A stretch of DNA of 57,230 bases from Chloroflexota bacterium (GTDB lineage: Bacteria > Chloroflexota > Anaerolineae > Promineifilales > Promineifilaceae), in NCBI GenBank assembly GCA_022616275.1, contig JAKEFB010000210.1, forward strand, positions 1 to 57,230, in the 5' to 3' direction. Position 1 is the stretch's first letter. Each line of letters opens with the position of its first letter. Under the pieces are notes generated by a model. The model saw only the letters and a list, made by a program, of their open reading frames with translations, made no database searches and had not been told where the DNA came from. Shown here in pieces: positions 1 through 7,238 of this stretch. Both the position numbers and the translations under genes were made by a program.

Positions 1-63
1 CTCGATCATCTTGAGCACTTCTGGCCCACCAAACGCGGTAATGACAACACGCTTATAGCTCAT
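1..63 (-). CDS. MDR/zinc-type quinone oxidoreductase, N-terminal fragment (runs off the window)
   Basis: Only the first 21 codons are inside the window. They read MSYKRVVITAFGGPEVLKMI, the typical first beta-strand of medium-chain dehydrogenase/reductase quinone oxidoreductases (a GGPEVL-type motif follows the first strand). A strong ribosome binding site (AAGGAG) lies 8-9 bases upstream of the ATG. The gene follows an attC-like site (96-221) and its probable promoter spans that site, so it may be the next cassette of the small integron-like array. Family members reduce quinones or enones with NADPH; the substrate cannot be told from this fragment. Confidence 0.7.
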   Translation of the reverse strand, partial: MSYKRVVITAFGGPEVLKMIE

Positions 64-85
64 TTCTTTCTCCTTTGTCACCAGG

Positions 86-113
86 ATTATAGCCCGCCTA
101 AGCTTGAGTTCAA
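86..113 (-). promoter_or_regulatory. Candidate promoter of the MDR gene, spanning an attC-like site
   Basis: On the minus strand TTGAAC (113-108) and TATAAT (91-86) are separated by 16 bases, a good match to a housekeeping promoter. The -35 lies in the L' arm of the attC-like site and the -10 just inside the next cassette, so cassette insertion at this site would assemble or break the promoter. Confidence 0.5.
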
Positions 114-221
114 GCGATTGGCAAGGGTGGCGAGATTACATCGCCTAAATGTGCCTTTGCTGGCTTAATACGGTTGATTAAAAACCCAGCTTGCCAATTC
201 GCTTGCAACGATTTGTTAGCC
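96..221 (-). other. attC-like recombination site 1 (integron cassette)
   Basis: Read on the minus strand, the R'' box GGCTAAC (221-215) contains the TAA stop codon of the TetR gene, as is common in gene cassettes. The R' box CTTAGGC (102-96) differs from the GTTRRRY consensus at the first base. Between them two arms pair: 190-205 (16 bases) with 111-125 (15 bases), complementary except for one extra base in the R''-side arm. An unpaired base in the L'' arm is what gives attC sites their polarity. Length 126 bp is within the attC range. The degenerate R' may mean reduced activity. Confidence 0.6.
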
Positions 222-839
222 CGCACTTTGCCTGAGATACGGCATCTCTGGACTAAAGGAGCCGTACAAACCTCCAATAATCAATGACAAAACTTGATCT
301 GATATTTCTTCTGCCGAGTATTTCTTGCCATCTCGACTCCAATGTAACCCCGCACCAAAAATCGCCCAACTTATGGCAGAAGCTATAACTTCCGAGGCGG
401 TTAGCGAATTCGGTTTATCTGTCTGCATTTGTATGACCCACTTCAAAACCATGTCATATACCTGACTTTGAACCTCTTTTTCTATGAGTGGTTCAACCTG
501 TTTGGTAGATGAGCTACACTGAAGACCATGGAACTGTTTCAGATATTCACACACAGTCAAAATTAGAACTTGTAAGTTATCCAAACTAAAACTTGAATCT
601 GGTGATAGTTTTCTCTGCAACATTTTCTGAAACGACTCACGAATAACATGATCAAGTAGTGCAAACTTATCATCAAAATGCGCGTAAAACGTGGCTCGAT
701 TGATGGTTGCTCGATCCGCAATATCTTGCACTGTAACGGCTTGAAAACCCTTTTCTGCTAACAATTCCATAAACGATTGCTCTATAAGCTGCCGGGTTCG
801 TTTCACCCTTGGGTCCAATCCACCTTCTCTAAACGACAT
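216..839 (-). CDS. TetR-family transcriptional repressor
   Basis: A 207-residue protein with an N-terminal helix-turn-helix of the TetR type: RTRQLIEQSFMELLAEKGF, then VQDIADRATINRATFYAHF with the diagnostic T-FY-HF turn. The C-terminal half is a helical ligand-binding and dimer domain without a recognisable ligand signature (TetR_C-like). An in-frame ATG at 866 also exists, but the start at 839 has a better ribosome site (AGAGGG, 5 bases away). The first codons of the two candidate starts are alike (MSFK and MSFR). The gene is divergent from the DoxX gene with an inverted repeat between them, so it probably represses doxX and itself. Its stop codon lies in the R'' box of attC-like site 1, making it part of an integron-type cassette. 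GC content is lower than in the rest of the window. Confidence 0.9.
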   Translation of the reverse strand: MSFREGGLDPRVKRTRQLIEQSFMELLAEKGFQAVTVQDIADRATINRATFYAHFDDKFALLDHVIRESFQKMLQRKLSPDSSFSLDNLQVLILTVCEYLKQFHGLQCSSSTKQVEPLIEKEVQSQVYDMVLKWVIQMQTDKPNSLTASEVIASAISWAIFGAGLHWSRDGKKYSAEEISDQVLSLIIGGLYGSFSPEMPYLRQSAG

Positions 840-889
840 TTTTACCCTCTGTTGTTTAAACGACATTATGCGATTTTTGCTTATTGATT

Positions 890-948
890 TTGTTTGCCAA
901 ATTATCTATCATTATACACAACACTTGTTGCTTTAGCAACAGATGTTG
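890..948 (+). promoter_or_regulatory. doxX promoter and candidate TetR operator
   Basis: TTGTTT (890-895) and TATACA (913-918), 17 bases apart, form a moderate promoter for doxX. Immediately downstream is an imperfect inverted repeat, CAACACTTGTTGC (919-931) and GCAACAGATGTTG (936-948), with 11 of 13 positions complementary around a 4-base centre. Its location at the expected transcription start between divergent tetR and doxX is typical of a TetR operator. Confidence 0.5.
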
Positions 949-988
949 GGGAACAACTATTATTTTGAAGTGAGAGGATTTTGGAAAG

Positions 989-1363
989 ATGAATATTGCA
1001 TTATGGATTGTTCAAATTTTATTGGCCATTGTCTTTTTAATGGCTGGCGTTACGAAGATAACCCAACCTACAGAAAAATTAGTCGAAAGAGGAATGGGAT
1101 TCGTTGAAGATTTTTCACCAAACACAATACGTTTGATAGGCGTATTAGAAGTGTTAGGGGCAATCGGAGTTGTATTACCTGCCTTAACCGGAATTTTGCC
1201 CTGGCTGACACCGCTGGCTGCCGTCGGATTAGCCCTGACGATGGTCGGTGCGGCTCTCACGCATCTGCGGCGGGGTGAATATCCCAATATTATCGCCAAT
1301 GTCATCCTGTTTGCGCTGACTGTTTTTGTGGCCTACGGTCAATTTGTACTGATACCTCTGTAG
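989..1363 (+). CDS. DoxX-family membrane protein
   Basis: A 124-residue protein with four predicted membrane helices: residues about 4-22, 45-65, 70-88 and 97-117. The opening IVQILLAIVFLMAGVTKI is characteristic of the DoxX/DoxD superfamily (small quinone-linked or stress-related membrane proteins; biochemical role unclear for most members). It is preceded by GGAAAG and by the TetR operator region, so it is likely inducible. It lies between two attC-like sites together with tetR, making a two-gene regulated cassette. The orientation is opposite to that of the cassette array. Confidence 0.85.
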   Translation: MNIALWIVQILLAIVFLMAGVTKITQPTEKLVERGMGFVEDFSPNTIRLIGVLEVLGAIGVVLPALTGILPWLTPLAAVGLALTMVGAALTHLRRGEYPNIIANVILFALTVFVAYGQFVLIPL

Positions 1364-1419
1364 TAGAGGCAAATCTGAACCTCAAATGGCAGTGTTTTCT
1401 TTTTGGGTGAATTGTAGCG

Positions 1420-1549
1420 GGCTAACGGCTTGCGTTACCCGCTGGTGGGTGGGACGAGATAACGCTGCTTTGACGGAACCAGGCTTGGGCCCAGAAACAT
1501 GCCTGAAAACGCGGTGACTCCCACCAGTCGGGTGCACGCTGTGTTAGGT
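1420..1549 (-). other. attC-like recombination site 2 (integron cassette)
   Basis: Read on the minus strand, R'' is ACCTAAC (1549-1543), a perfect RYYYAAC match, and includes the stop codon of the RibD-like gene. R' is GTTAGCC (1426-1420), one base off GTTRRRY. The internal arms 1520-1539 (20 bases) and 1432-1449 (18 bases) are complementary apart from two unpaired bases, both in the R''-side arm, the same polarity as site 1. The 130-bp length and the ~70-base variable centre are typical of longer attC sites. Confidence 0.7.
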
Positions 1550-2119
1550 GGCTTTTCCCTGCTTTGTTCGATAACGGAGGAAAACCGCGCCATTTCCAAA
1601 GCGGCGCTCCTCCAAAAGCTCGAGCTCCAATCGCACGTTGTCAGGCAGGGCTGGTTTGCCGCCTCCCACTATGATCGGTACGAGGAACAGATGACACTCG
1701 TCGATCAACCCTGATCGAAAGGCGTGGGCAGCCAGCTCAGGACCACCGATGAGGATATCCTGTTCGACAGCCTCTTTTAGTTGTCGAATGGCTTCCGGAT
1801 TGAAGTTTCGCTCAAGTTGCGTCTTGCGAGTGGATACAGCCTCCAACGTTCTGGAGTACACGATTTTGTCAGCAGCCTGCCAGATCTCGGCGAAGTCGCG
1901 ATTGAGGGGAGACTCAGCGGCTAAGTTAGGGTCGGTCTCCCAAACCATCATGGTCTCATACATTCGACGTCCATAGAGATGAGTGCCGGTCGCACGTACG
2001 AGGTTGGTAATAAATCTGAACCCTTCCTCGTCTGGGTGGTCTGTCCAGTCAAACTTGCCTTCCATGTCCTCGGTGTAGCCGTCGAGTGACAAGTTCGCAA
2101 TGTAGATCAAGTGAGCCAT
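1544..2119 (-). CDS. Dihydrofolate reductase-family / RibD C-terminal domain protein (cassette gene)
   Basis: A 191-residue single-domain protein of the RibD-C/DHFR superfamily. The N-terminus MAHLIYIANLSLDGY is the standard first strand, followed by a GRRMYETM helix-strand motif at about 70-77 (NADPH-binding region) and ILIGGPELAAHAFRSGLIDE near residue 120, also conserved. These enzymes reduce pteridine- or pyrimidine-like substrates, but most members are uncharacterised. The ATG at 2119 has AAGGAG 8-9 bases upstream; a longer in-frame opening from 2194 lacks a ribosome site. It is bounded by integrase-type core sites on both sides (1543-1549 and 2193-2199), so it is a complete cassette of about 650 bp plus attC. 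Confidence 0.85.
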   Translation of the reverse strand: MAHLIYIANLSLDGYTEDMEGKFDWTDHPDEEGFRFITNLVRATGTHLYGRRMYETMMVWETDPNLAAESPLNRDFAEIWQAADKIVYSRTLEAVSTRKTQLERNFNPEAIRQLKEAVEQDILIGGPELAAHAFRSGLIDECHLFLVPIIVGGGKPALPDNVRLELELLEERRFGNGAVFLRYRTKQGKAT

Positions 2120-2192
2120 ACGGAATCTCCTTTTGTGAGTAGTACCTGTAATTGAAATCGCGTTAATAAACCGCGTAAATTGCTCAAGAGCC

Positions 2193-2199
2193 ACCTAAC
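2193..2199 (-). other. Integron core site at the 5' end of the RibD cassette
   Basis: The minus strand reads GTTAGGT, a perfect GTTRRRY core. It marks the expected 5' boundary of the RibD cassette and matches the GTTAGGT at the other end (1543-1549, plus strand). No complete attC lies on its far side because the neighbouring gene ends only 4 bases away. It could therefore be the scar of a deletion or insertion, or an attI-like site. Confidence 0.45.
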
Positions 2200-2202
2200 T
2201 AT

Positions 2203-2436
2203 TTATTCAACGGACTCGTTGTGTAATGAGTCTGCATAAATCAACTGCTCAAGGTAAGCTGAAAAAGATAATCCTGCTGTGGTCGCTGCGGTCTTACCTA
2301 CTTGATGCCAGTAAGGTGACAACGAAATATTTACCCGTCTCTTTTTTACATGTTGCGGTAGCGGTTTTGGTCCCGGCTTTTTGTATTGCAGTCGGACCAC
2401 GCGCCCGGTAATTGTTGTCATTATCCTGTGTGCCAT
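2203..2436 (-). CDS. Ribbon-helix-helix (CopG-like) small protein
   Basis: A 77-residue basic protein. Residues about 33-67 (VNISLSPYWHQVGKTAATTAGLSFSAYLEQLI, cited here as a span) fit the ribbon-helix-helix fold: a short beta-strand with alternating hydrophobics, then helix A, a GLSFS turn and helix B. The N-terminal KKPGPKPLPQ stretch is a basic/proline linker. Such proteins are DNA-binding antitoxins or plasmid and transposon regulators. No toxin gene is adjacent. A GAGAGG sequence precedes the ATG at about 12 bases; an internal Met at residue 6 is an alternative start. Confidence 0.5.
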   Translation of the reverse strand: MAHRIMTTITGRVVRLQYKKPGPKPLPQHVKKRRVNISLSPYWHQVGKTAATTAGLSFSAYLEQLIYADSLHNESVE

Positions 2437-2598
2437 TGCGCTTTCTATTCCTCTCTCATCAACGTGCCTGTTGCCGGGCTACTTTTAGAGATTCGCCACG
2501 CTACTACGGCTGTTGACGATGTCTGCATTATAAACCGTTTGCTATCCAACTCAAGCGGAAAACCATTGACTCAGATTTGGCAGTATCGCCAGTTCTTC
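2437..2598. other. Intergenic stretch with no recognisable feature
   Basis: I see no supported gene, promoter or repeat here. Base composition is closer to 45-50 percent GC than to the rest of the window, in keeping with mobile-element debris next to the transposase remnant. Confidence 0.4.
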
Positions 2599-3282
2599 TT
2601 AGTTTTCAATCGCCATACCAGATGTTGAAGGCATTTCATGCTTCCCACGCATCAATCTACCCCATTGGTGAATTGCAATACCAACCACAGAAACAGCCGG
2701 TTCGCCAGCAACGAGTTGTTGGCGAACCATTTCGTTGATATGTTCAAACTGTGCATTGCGCTCTGGATGCTGGGCACCTTCTTGCTTCTTTCGATTGCCT
2801 TGCAGACTATACCCCAGTTCCTTCAGGAGGTTTGCTAGGCTATGCTTACTTATACGATAGCCTTTGCTCTCTAAGACCTCAACCAGATTCCGCTGACTCC
2901 GTGCCGTCCACAGTAAGGGGGATTCTGGATCGCCACGAGTCGTCGATTCAACCACTTTCTTGAGCGTTGGCAAGAGCTCCGGATACTTTTCAGTTAGTTT
3001 CTTGCGACCACCACCAGGCTGTCGCCTCTGATGTGGCTCTAAGGTTGGGGCAATTCCTGACTCAATCGCTTGACATTCTGCCAGACCACGCCGCACCACC
3101 ATGACGGATAATCCTGTGGCTCGACTCACAGCGGCGATACCGCCATAACCAAATGCCAGGGCTTCACTCCCGGCAAAAAGCCGCCGACTTCTTTCGGTCA
3201 ACGTCCCTTTTAGACTTTCATACCGGACTTTGATCTCGGCTTCCGCTTGCCTCCGTTCGGGCATCGTTTTGGTTTGCTTCAT
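2599..3282 (-). pseudogene. ISAzo13-type transposase, 3'-truncated remnant
   Basis: The first ~190 residues match the N-terminal half of ISAzo13-family transposases: RSRRLFAGSEALAFGYGGIA, an HTH-like VSRATGLS segment, RRQPGGGRKK, SPLLWTARSQRNLVEVLESKGY and the NAQFEHINEMV stretch. Intact members are about 400 residues and continue with a D-x-x-K-K-E segment holding the first catalytic Asp, then the DDE domain. Here the sequence departs from the family right after GEPAVSV and stops about 35 codons later, so the whole catalytic core is missing. It is a dead copy. It lies between the cassette array and the HicB-like gene. Confidence 0.8.
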
Positions 3283-3344
3283 GTGTACCTCGCTTTCTCA
3301 ACGAGAGACTATCCCATGTCTTGCCGCAACAAAAATTGTCTAAC

Positions 3345-3716
3345 TTATTCTTGGACAGACCCTAAGCGACCTATAAACTGCTCTCTCTCTTTTTCTTCCG
3401 GCACTGTCTCGCCTCGACGTAACAACTCTTCGCAATATATTTTGATGGCCTGCCGGATATTGGTAGTCACCTCTTCTAACGTTTCCCCGTGAGCCTCACA
3501 ACCAGGTAAAGCAGGCACGTAAGCCCGGTAATCATCGGCCGTTTCCCGCCAAAAGATGACTGTGAAGTCATATTCTCGTGTCTGCCTATAACCGGGGCGG
3601 GCTTCATCTGGACTAACTTCTTCCATCTCATCTATGTAATCAGCAAAATCATGCTCGTCCCAAAACGCGACTAATTCATCAAGCGTTTTAAATTGAGGAA
3701 GTTTTTTCATCTTCAT
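3345..3716 (-). CDS. CopG-antitoxin domain fused to HicB-like antitoxin
   Basis: 123 residues with two parts. Residues 4-35 (LPQFKTLDELVAFWDEHDF...) resemble the short CopG-type antitoxin domain usually found as a separate small protein. Residues about 48-105 (FTVIFWRETADDYRAYVPALPGC, then GETLEEVTTNIRQAIKIYCEELLRRGE) are a HicB-like UPF0150 domain, including the ALPGCEAHGET signature. HicB proteins neutralise HicA RNases; no HicA is seen on either side. The start codon overlaps the stop of the upstream ATP-grasp gene (ATGA), suggesting translational coupling. The C-terminus may have been altered by the neighbouring IS remnant, since the last codons run into low-GC sequence. Confidence 0.75.
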   Translation of the reverse strand: MKMKKLPQFKTLDELVAFWDEHDFADYIDEMEEVSPDEARPGYRQTREYDFTVIFWRETADDYRAYVPALPGCEAHGETLEEVTTNIRQAIKIYCEELLRRGETVPEEKEREQFIGRLGSVQE

Positions 3717-4906
3717 TTACCTCTAGCCAGTAGACGGCCGATTGTAATGGCTATATCGGCCGCAAAAGGAACAGGATCGCGCCAGGAAAAGATGGCGTCT
3801 ACTTTCCGGCCGCGCCAGGAGCGCCACCACTCAGCCAGGCTCAACTCACCCCTCCGCCAGTAGTAAAAGGCCGACCGGAGATCGTAGTGCCAGTGAACCC
3901 ATTTGACGCCCCGGTACTGTTGCTCCCGCTCGGCCGGTAGCGGCCAGCCGACCGCATCGCAGTAGGCGGTGTAAAGTAGCTCTACGCCACCCGCTTCGGC
4001 AATGGCCGACCGGACGGTGGGCCGGCCGACGTTGGCTTCCATGATGAACTGTTCCCCTGTCCGTTTGTCCTGCTTCATCTCCAGGTAGCCCAGGCCATAG
4101 TAACCCGCCTTTTCAAACAACCGCACCGCCGTCTCCCGCACCACGTCATTGCGGCACTCCTGCCCCAGGCAACTGACGCCGACTTGGGGCGGCCACTGCC
4201 GCAATTTGCGAGCCACAAAGGTAACCGGCGGCCGCCCGGCCGCGTCGAAGTAGCAATTACACGAAAAGAGATTGGCGTCCGGCCCGGCAATCCATTCCTG
4301 GGCCACAAGCGTCTCCGTCCAGCGGGCGCAACGATCATAGACGGCTAATAGTTCCGTTGCGTTAGCCACCTGGTACACCTTATGCTCACTGTGCGTTGTC
4401 CAGGCCGGGGTTCGCAAGGCTGGCTTCAACACGGCCGGATAAGCCAGCGCCGCTGCGGCCGCTTCAGCTTCCGCCCGGTTATGAAGGAAAAAGGTGCGTG
4501 GCAGCGGCAGTCGCTCCCGTTGGGCGTAAGTGTAAAATTTGACCTTGTCCATCAGCGTTTCGACCACGTTGTGCTCCGGCAGCATGACGTAATAGCAAGG
4601 CTCAAGAAGTTGGCGGCTGTGAGAAACGTGCCAGACAGCCATGTCGGTACAGGGAAAGAGGACCGCTTTTTGTGGCAGCCTGGCTCCCAACGCCAGCAGG
4701 GTCTGGATAAAGGCCCCGTTTTGCGTATCGGCCAGGAGGATTTGCTGGCAAACGTTGGTGCGGCAACAGTAGTGATCAGGGCGCCGGGCAATAGCCAGGA
4801 CGGGAATACCCCGGCCGGCCAGAATACGGGCGGCCTGGATACCTGGTAGCGAGTCCAGCCCAATAACAATGGCTGGGGGAGGTTGATTGCCAGCTATTAA
4901 ATTCAC
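3713..4906 (-). CDS. ATP-grasp carboxylate-amine/thiol ligase-like protein
   Basis: 397 residues. The N-terminal third is a Rossmann-like pre-ATP-grasp domain (AIVIGLDSLPGIQAARILAGRGI, residues 12-34). The ATP-grasp fold follows: the YPAVLKPALR strand near 181 supplies the ATP-binding Lys, VAQEWIAGPDAN is at about 220, and the metal-binding end FIMEANVGRPTVRS near 288 carries the E and N that bind Mg. The C-terminal ~70 residues are Trp- and Arg-rich. The family joins a carboxylate to an amine or thiol via acyl phosphate; the substrate is unknown. GTG is the apparent start. It is the first gene of a two-gene unit with the HicB-like gene (4-base overlap). Confidence 0.8.
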   Translation of the reverse strand: MNLIAGNQPPPAIVIGLDSLPGIQAARILAGRGIPVLAIARRPDHYCCRTNVCQQILLADTQNGAFIQTLLALGARLPQKAVLFPCTDMAVWHVSHSRQLLEPCYYVMLPEHNVVETLMDKVKFYTYAQRERLPLPRTFFLHNRAEAEAAAAALAYPAVLKPALRTPAWTTHSEHKVYQVANATELLAVYDRCARWTETLVAQEWIAGPDANLFSCNCYFDAAGRPPVTFVARKLRQWPPQVGVSCLGQECRNDVVRETAVRLFEKAGYYGLGYLEMKQDKRTGEQFIMEANVGRPTVRSAIAEAGGVELLYTAYCDAVGWPLPAEREQQYRGVKWVHWHYDLRSAFYYWRRGELSLAEWWRSWRGRKVDAIFSWRDPVPFAADIAITIGRLLARGK

Positions 4907-4976
4907 TGCTGGTTCATTTTACCCCATAAAGATCTGCTTGACCTGTCACCGTGAAGCATGATAAACTCCCAACATC

Positions 4977-5063
4977 ATGAACTCAGGCACTCTTGTTTTT
5001 GCTGTTCCCATGACTGCCCTCTTGTTGGCTGGGGTCTCACCTTGCCGGAGTGTGCCTGGGTAA
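4977..5063 (+). CDS. Possible leader peptide upstream of the ABC-F gene
   Basis: A 28-codon reading frame starts with ATG at 4977 and ends with TAA at 5063 (MNSGTLVFAVPMTALLLAGV...). It lies in the long leader of the ABC-F gene, before three successive hairpins. Genes for ABC-F proteins are often controlled by ribosome-mediated attenuation through such leaders. There is no convincing ribosome binding site, so this is weak. Confidence 0.25.
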   Translation: MNSGTLVFAVPMTALLLAGVSPCRSVPG

Positions 5064-5095
5064 AAGTGCTTATGTTAACTCGTTAGATAGAGGTT

Positions 5096-5128
5096 AACGG
5101 CCACGGGCACACGCCCCGTGGCCGTTTT
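5096..5128 (+). terminator. Terminator-like hairpin 1 in the ABC-F leader
   Basis: AACGGCCACGGG (5096-5107) pairs perfectly with CCCGTGGCCGTT (5115-5126), followed by TTC and further Ts. Together with the next hairpin it forms a tandem of near-identical stems (AACGGCCAC/GTGGCCGTT) before the gene. It could end transcription arriving from the left or serve as an attenuator. Confidence 0.55.
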
Positions 5129-5149
5129 CTTTTGCCTCCTGCTGTAGAC

Positions 5150-5183
5150 AAACGGCCACGCGACCTGCCTGTGGCCGTTTTTG
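5150..5183 (+). terminator. Terminator-like hairpin 2 in the ABC-F leader
   Basis: AAACGGCCAC (5150-5159) pairs with GTGGCCGTTT (5171-5180) and is followed by TTTG. The stem shares its sequence with hairpin 1, so the two arms could also exchange partners (1-left with 2-right), which is the geometry of an attenuator. A TATAAT at 5193-5198 lies just downstream and could give an independent start. Confidence 0.5.
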
Positions 5184-5210
5184 TTTGTCAGTTATAATTG
5201 GAGGTTAGTC

Positions 5211-7238
5211 ATGTCTATTCTCACTGCATCCAACGTTGGCCACTCTTTTGGCGCTTTCGATCTATTCAGCAACATCTCTGTCTCAATCCCCAAAGACGGT
5301 AAGGTGGGATTGGTCGGCCCTAACGGGATCGGTAAGACCACCCTCTTACTGATCCTGGCTGGCCTGAACAAGCCCACGGCCGGCTCCGTCCACCGGGCGC
5401 GGGGAACGCGCCTCGGCTACCTGCCCCAGGAGGCGACCCAGGCTTTTGCCGGGCAGGCCCACTCGGTTTATGAGGAGATGCTGGCCCTCTTTGCCGACCT
5501 GCGCCGGGAGGAAGCCCGGTTGCGGCAAATGGAAGCCGACATGGCCGCCGGGAATGCCTCCGACGAGCTAATGGAAAAGTACGGCGCGGCCCTGGAGCAA
5601 TTTGAACTGGCCGGCGGCTACGACTATGAACTCCGCATCCAGCAGGTATTGGACGGGTTGGGGTTTGGCCAGGAGAACTGGGGCCTGCCGTTGAATCACT
5701 TGAGCGGCGGCCAGAAGACGCGCACCCTGTTGGCCCGCCTGTTGCTGGAAAAGCCGGACCTGCTGATCCTGGACGAGCCGACCAACCACCTGGACGTGGC
5801 CGCCGTCGAGTGGCTGGAGCAAACGTTAAAAATGTGGGACGGAGCCATCCTGCTGGTCAGCCACGACCGTTACTTCCTGGACCGGGTGGCCAACACCATC
5901 TGGGAAATGGGCCGGAACACCATCGAGAGTTACCGGGGCAACTACAGCGCTTACCTTGGGCAGCGCCAGGAGCGTTGGGAGCAGCGGCGCCAGGTTTTTG
6001 CCGCCGAAAAGGAACGGCTGGAAAAAGAGTTGGACTACATCCGGCGCAACATTGCCGGCCAGCGGACGCAAGCGGCGAAAGGGAAATTGAGCCGGATTAG
6101 CCGCGAATTGGACGCTATCCAGCGCGGTGGTGGCTTGGAGGCTATCCAGGGTAAGAGCTGGGCCGAAGTCAGCGGCGAGTTGCTTCCGTCACGCCACACG
6201 ATGAGCGTGGCCGAAGCGGCCCAGGCGATCAAATCGCTCCAGCGGCCAGACGGCGTCCACCGCACCTTCCAGGTCCGGCTAAAAGCCAGCCGGCGCAGCG
6301 GCAACATCGTACTGCGGACCAAAAACCTGACCGTGGGCTATCCCGGCCGGCCGCTCTTCACCGCCGAAGATATCGAGCTGCACCGCCTGGAATGTGCGGC
6401 GCTGATTGGACCAAACGGCAGCGGCAAGACCACTTTCCTGCGCACCCTGCTGGGCCAGCAGCCGCCCCTGACCGGCGCTATCCAACTGGGGGCCAGCCTG
6501 GAGATCGGCTACTTTGCCCAGGCCCACGAGCAGTTGAACCCGGCCAACAGCGTCATAGACGAGTTGACGCGCCATCATCCCATGTTTACCAGCGAGGCGC
6601 GCAATTACCTGGGCCGCTATTTCTTCCGGGAAGACGACGTCTTCAAGCCGGTCAGTGCCCTGAGCGGTGGCGAGCGCGGCCGGCTGGCCCTGGCCATTCT
6701 GGCCTTACAAAACGCTAATTTCTTGCTGCTGGACGAGCCGACCAACCACCTGGACATCCCGGCCCAGGAAATGCTGCAGGAGGTCCTGGAGCAGTTTGAG
6801 GGAACTATTCTGCTGGTCTCCCACGACCGCTACCTGGTGGACCGGCTGGCCACACAAATCTGGTCTTTGGAAGACGGCCGGCTGGCCGTCTTCCGAGGGC
6901 CTTATCAGGAGTACCTGGCCGGGCGCGAGCAGGAAAGGGAAGTGGCCCGGGAAGCGGTCGCCGGGCAACGTGGGGAGGAGCGGAGAGCAGCCAATCAGGC
7001 CCGGGCCGGCGAGCTGGCCAGCAAAAAACGCGCCGAGCGGCTGGCCCAGTTAGAAGAGAAAATTAGCGTCCTGGAAACGACGTTAGACCGTTTGAGCCAA
7101 CACCTGCAAAAAGCCAGCGAAAAAGAGGCTTTTGACAAGATACAAAGCCTGGGCATAGAATATGCCGAAACCGAAAGCCAACTGGAAGCCTTAATACAAG
7201 AATGGGAGAATCTGGCTCGTGAGCAAACGCTGGCCTGA
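5211..7238 (+). CDS. ABC-F family ATPase (duplicated ABC domains)
   Basis: 675 residues with two ABC ATPase domains on one chain and no membrane segments, the ABC-F layout. Domain 1 has Walker A GPNGIGKTT at 36-44, signature LSGGQKTR and Walker B LLILDEPTNHLD. Domain 2 has GPNGSGKTT, LSGGERGR and LLLDEPTNHLD. Between them lies the charged linker (about 260-330, rich in R, Q and E) that reaches into the ribosomal E/P site in characterised members. The C-terminal ~90 residues form an Arg/Glu-rich coiled coil, as in Uup/YdiF-like proteins. Likely role: rescue of stalled ribosomes or antibiotic protection. GGAGG precedes the ATG at 5211. The 3' end overlaps the next gene by 20 bases. Confidence 0.9.
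   Translation: MSILTASNVGHSFGAFDLFSNISVSIPKDGKVGLVGPNGIGKTTLLLILAGLNKPTAGSVHRARGTRLGYLPQEATQAFAGQAHSVYEEMLALFADLRREEARLRQMEADMAAGNASDELMEKYGAALEQFELAGGYDYELRIQQVLDGLGFGQENWGLPLNHLSGGQKTRTLLARLLLEKPDLLILDEPTNHLDVAAVEWLEQTLKMWDGAILLVSHDRYFLDRVANTIWEMGRNTIESYRGNYSAYLGQRQERWEQRRQVFAAEKERLEKELDYIRRNIAGQRTQAAKGKLSRISRELDAIQRGGGLEAIQGKSWAEVSGELLPSRHTMSVAEAAQAIKSLQRPDGVHRTFQVRLKASRRSGNIVLRTKNLTVGYPGRPLFTAEDIELHRLECAALIGPNGSGKTTFLRTLLGQQPPLTGAIQLGASLEIGYFAQAHEQLNPANSVIDELTRHHPMFTSEARNYLGRYFFREDDVFKPVSALSGGERGRLALAILALQNANFLLLDEPTNHLDIPAQEMLQEVLEQFEGTILLVSHDRYLVDRLATQIWSLEDGRLAVFRGPYQEYLAGREQEREVAREAVAGQRGEERRAANQARAGELASKKRAERLAQLEEKISVLETTLDRLSQHLQKASEKEAFDKIQSLGIEYAETESQLEALIQEWENLAREQTLA

Noticed and set aside
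2226-2628. Plus-strand frames over the ribbon-helix-helix gene region
   Set aside because: No ribosome sites and no family; the minus-strand frame has a clear fold pattern.
1-3720. Prophage or conjugative element
   Set aside because: No phage structural, integrase, relaxase or mating genes; attC-like sites and a dead IS explain the region better.
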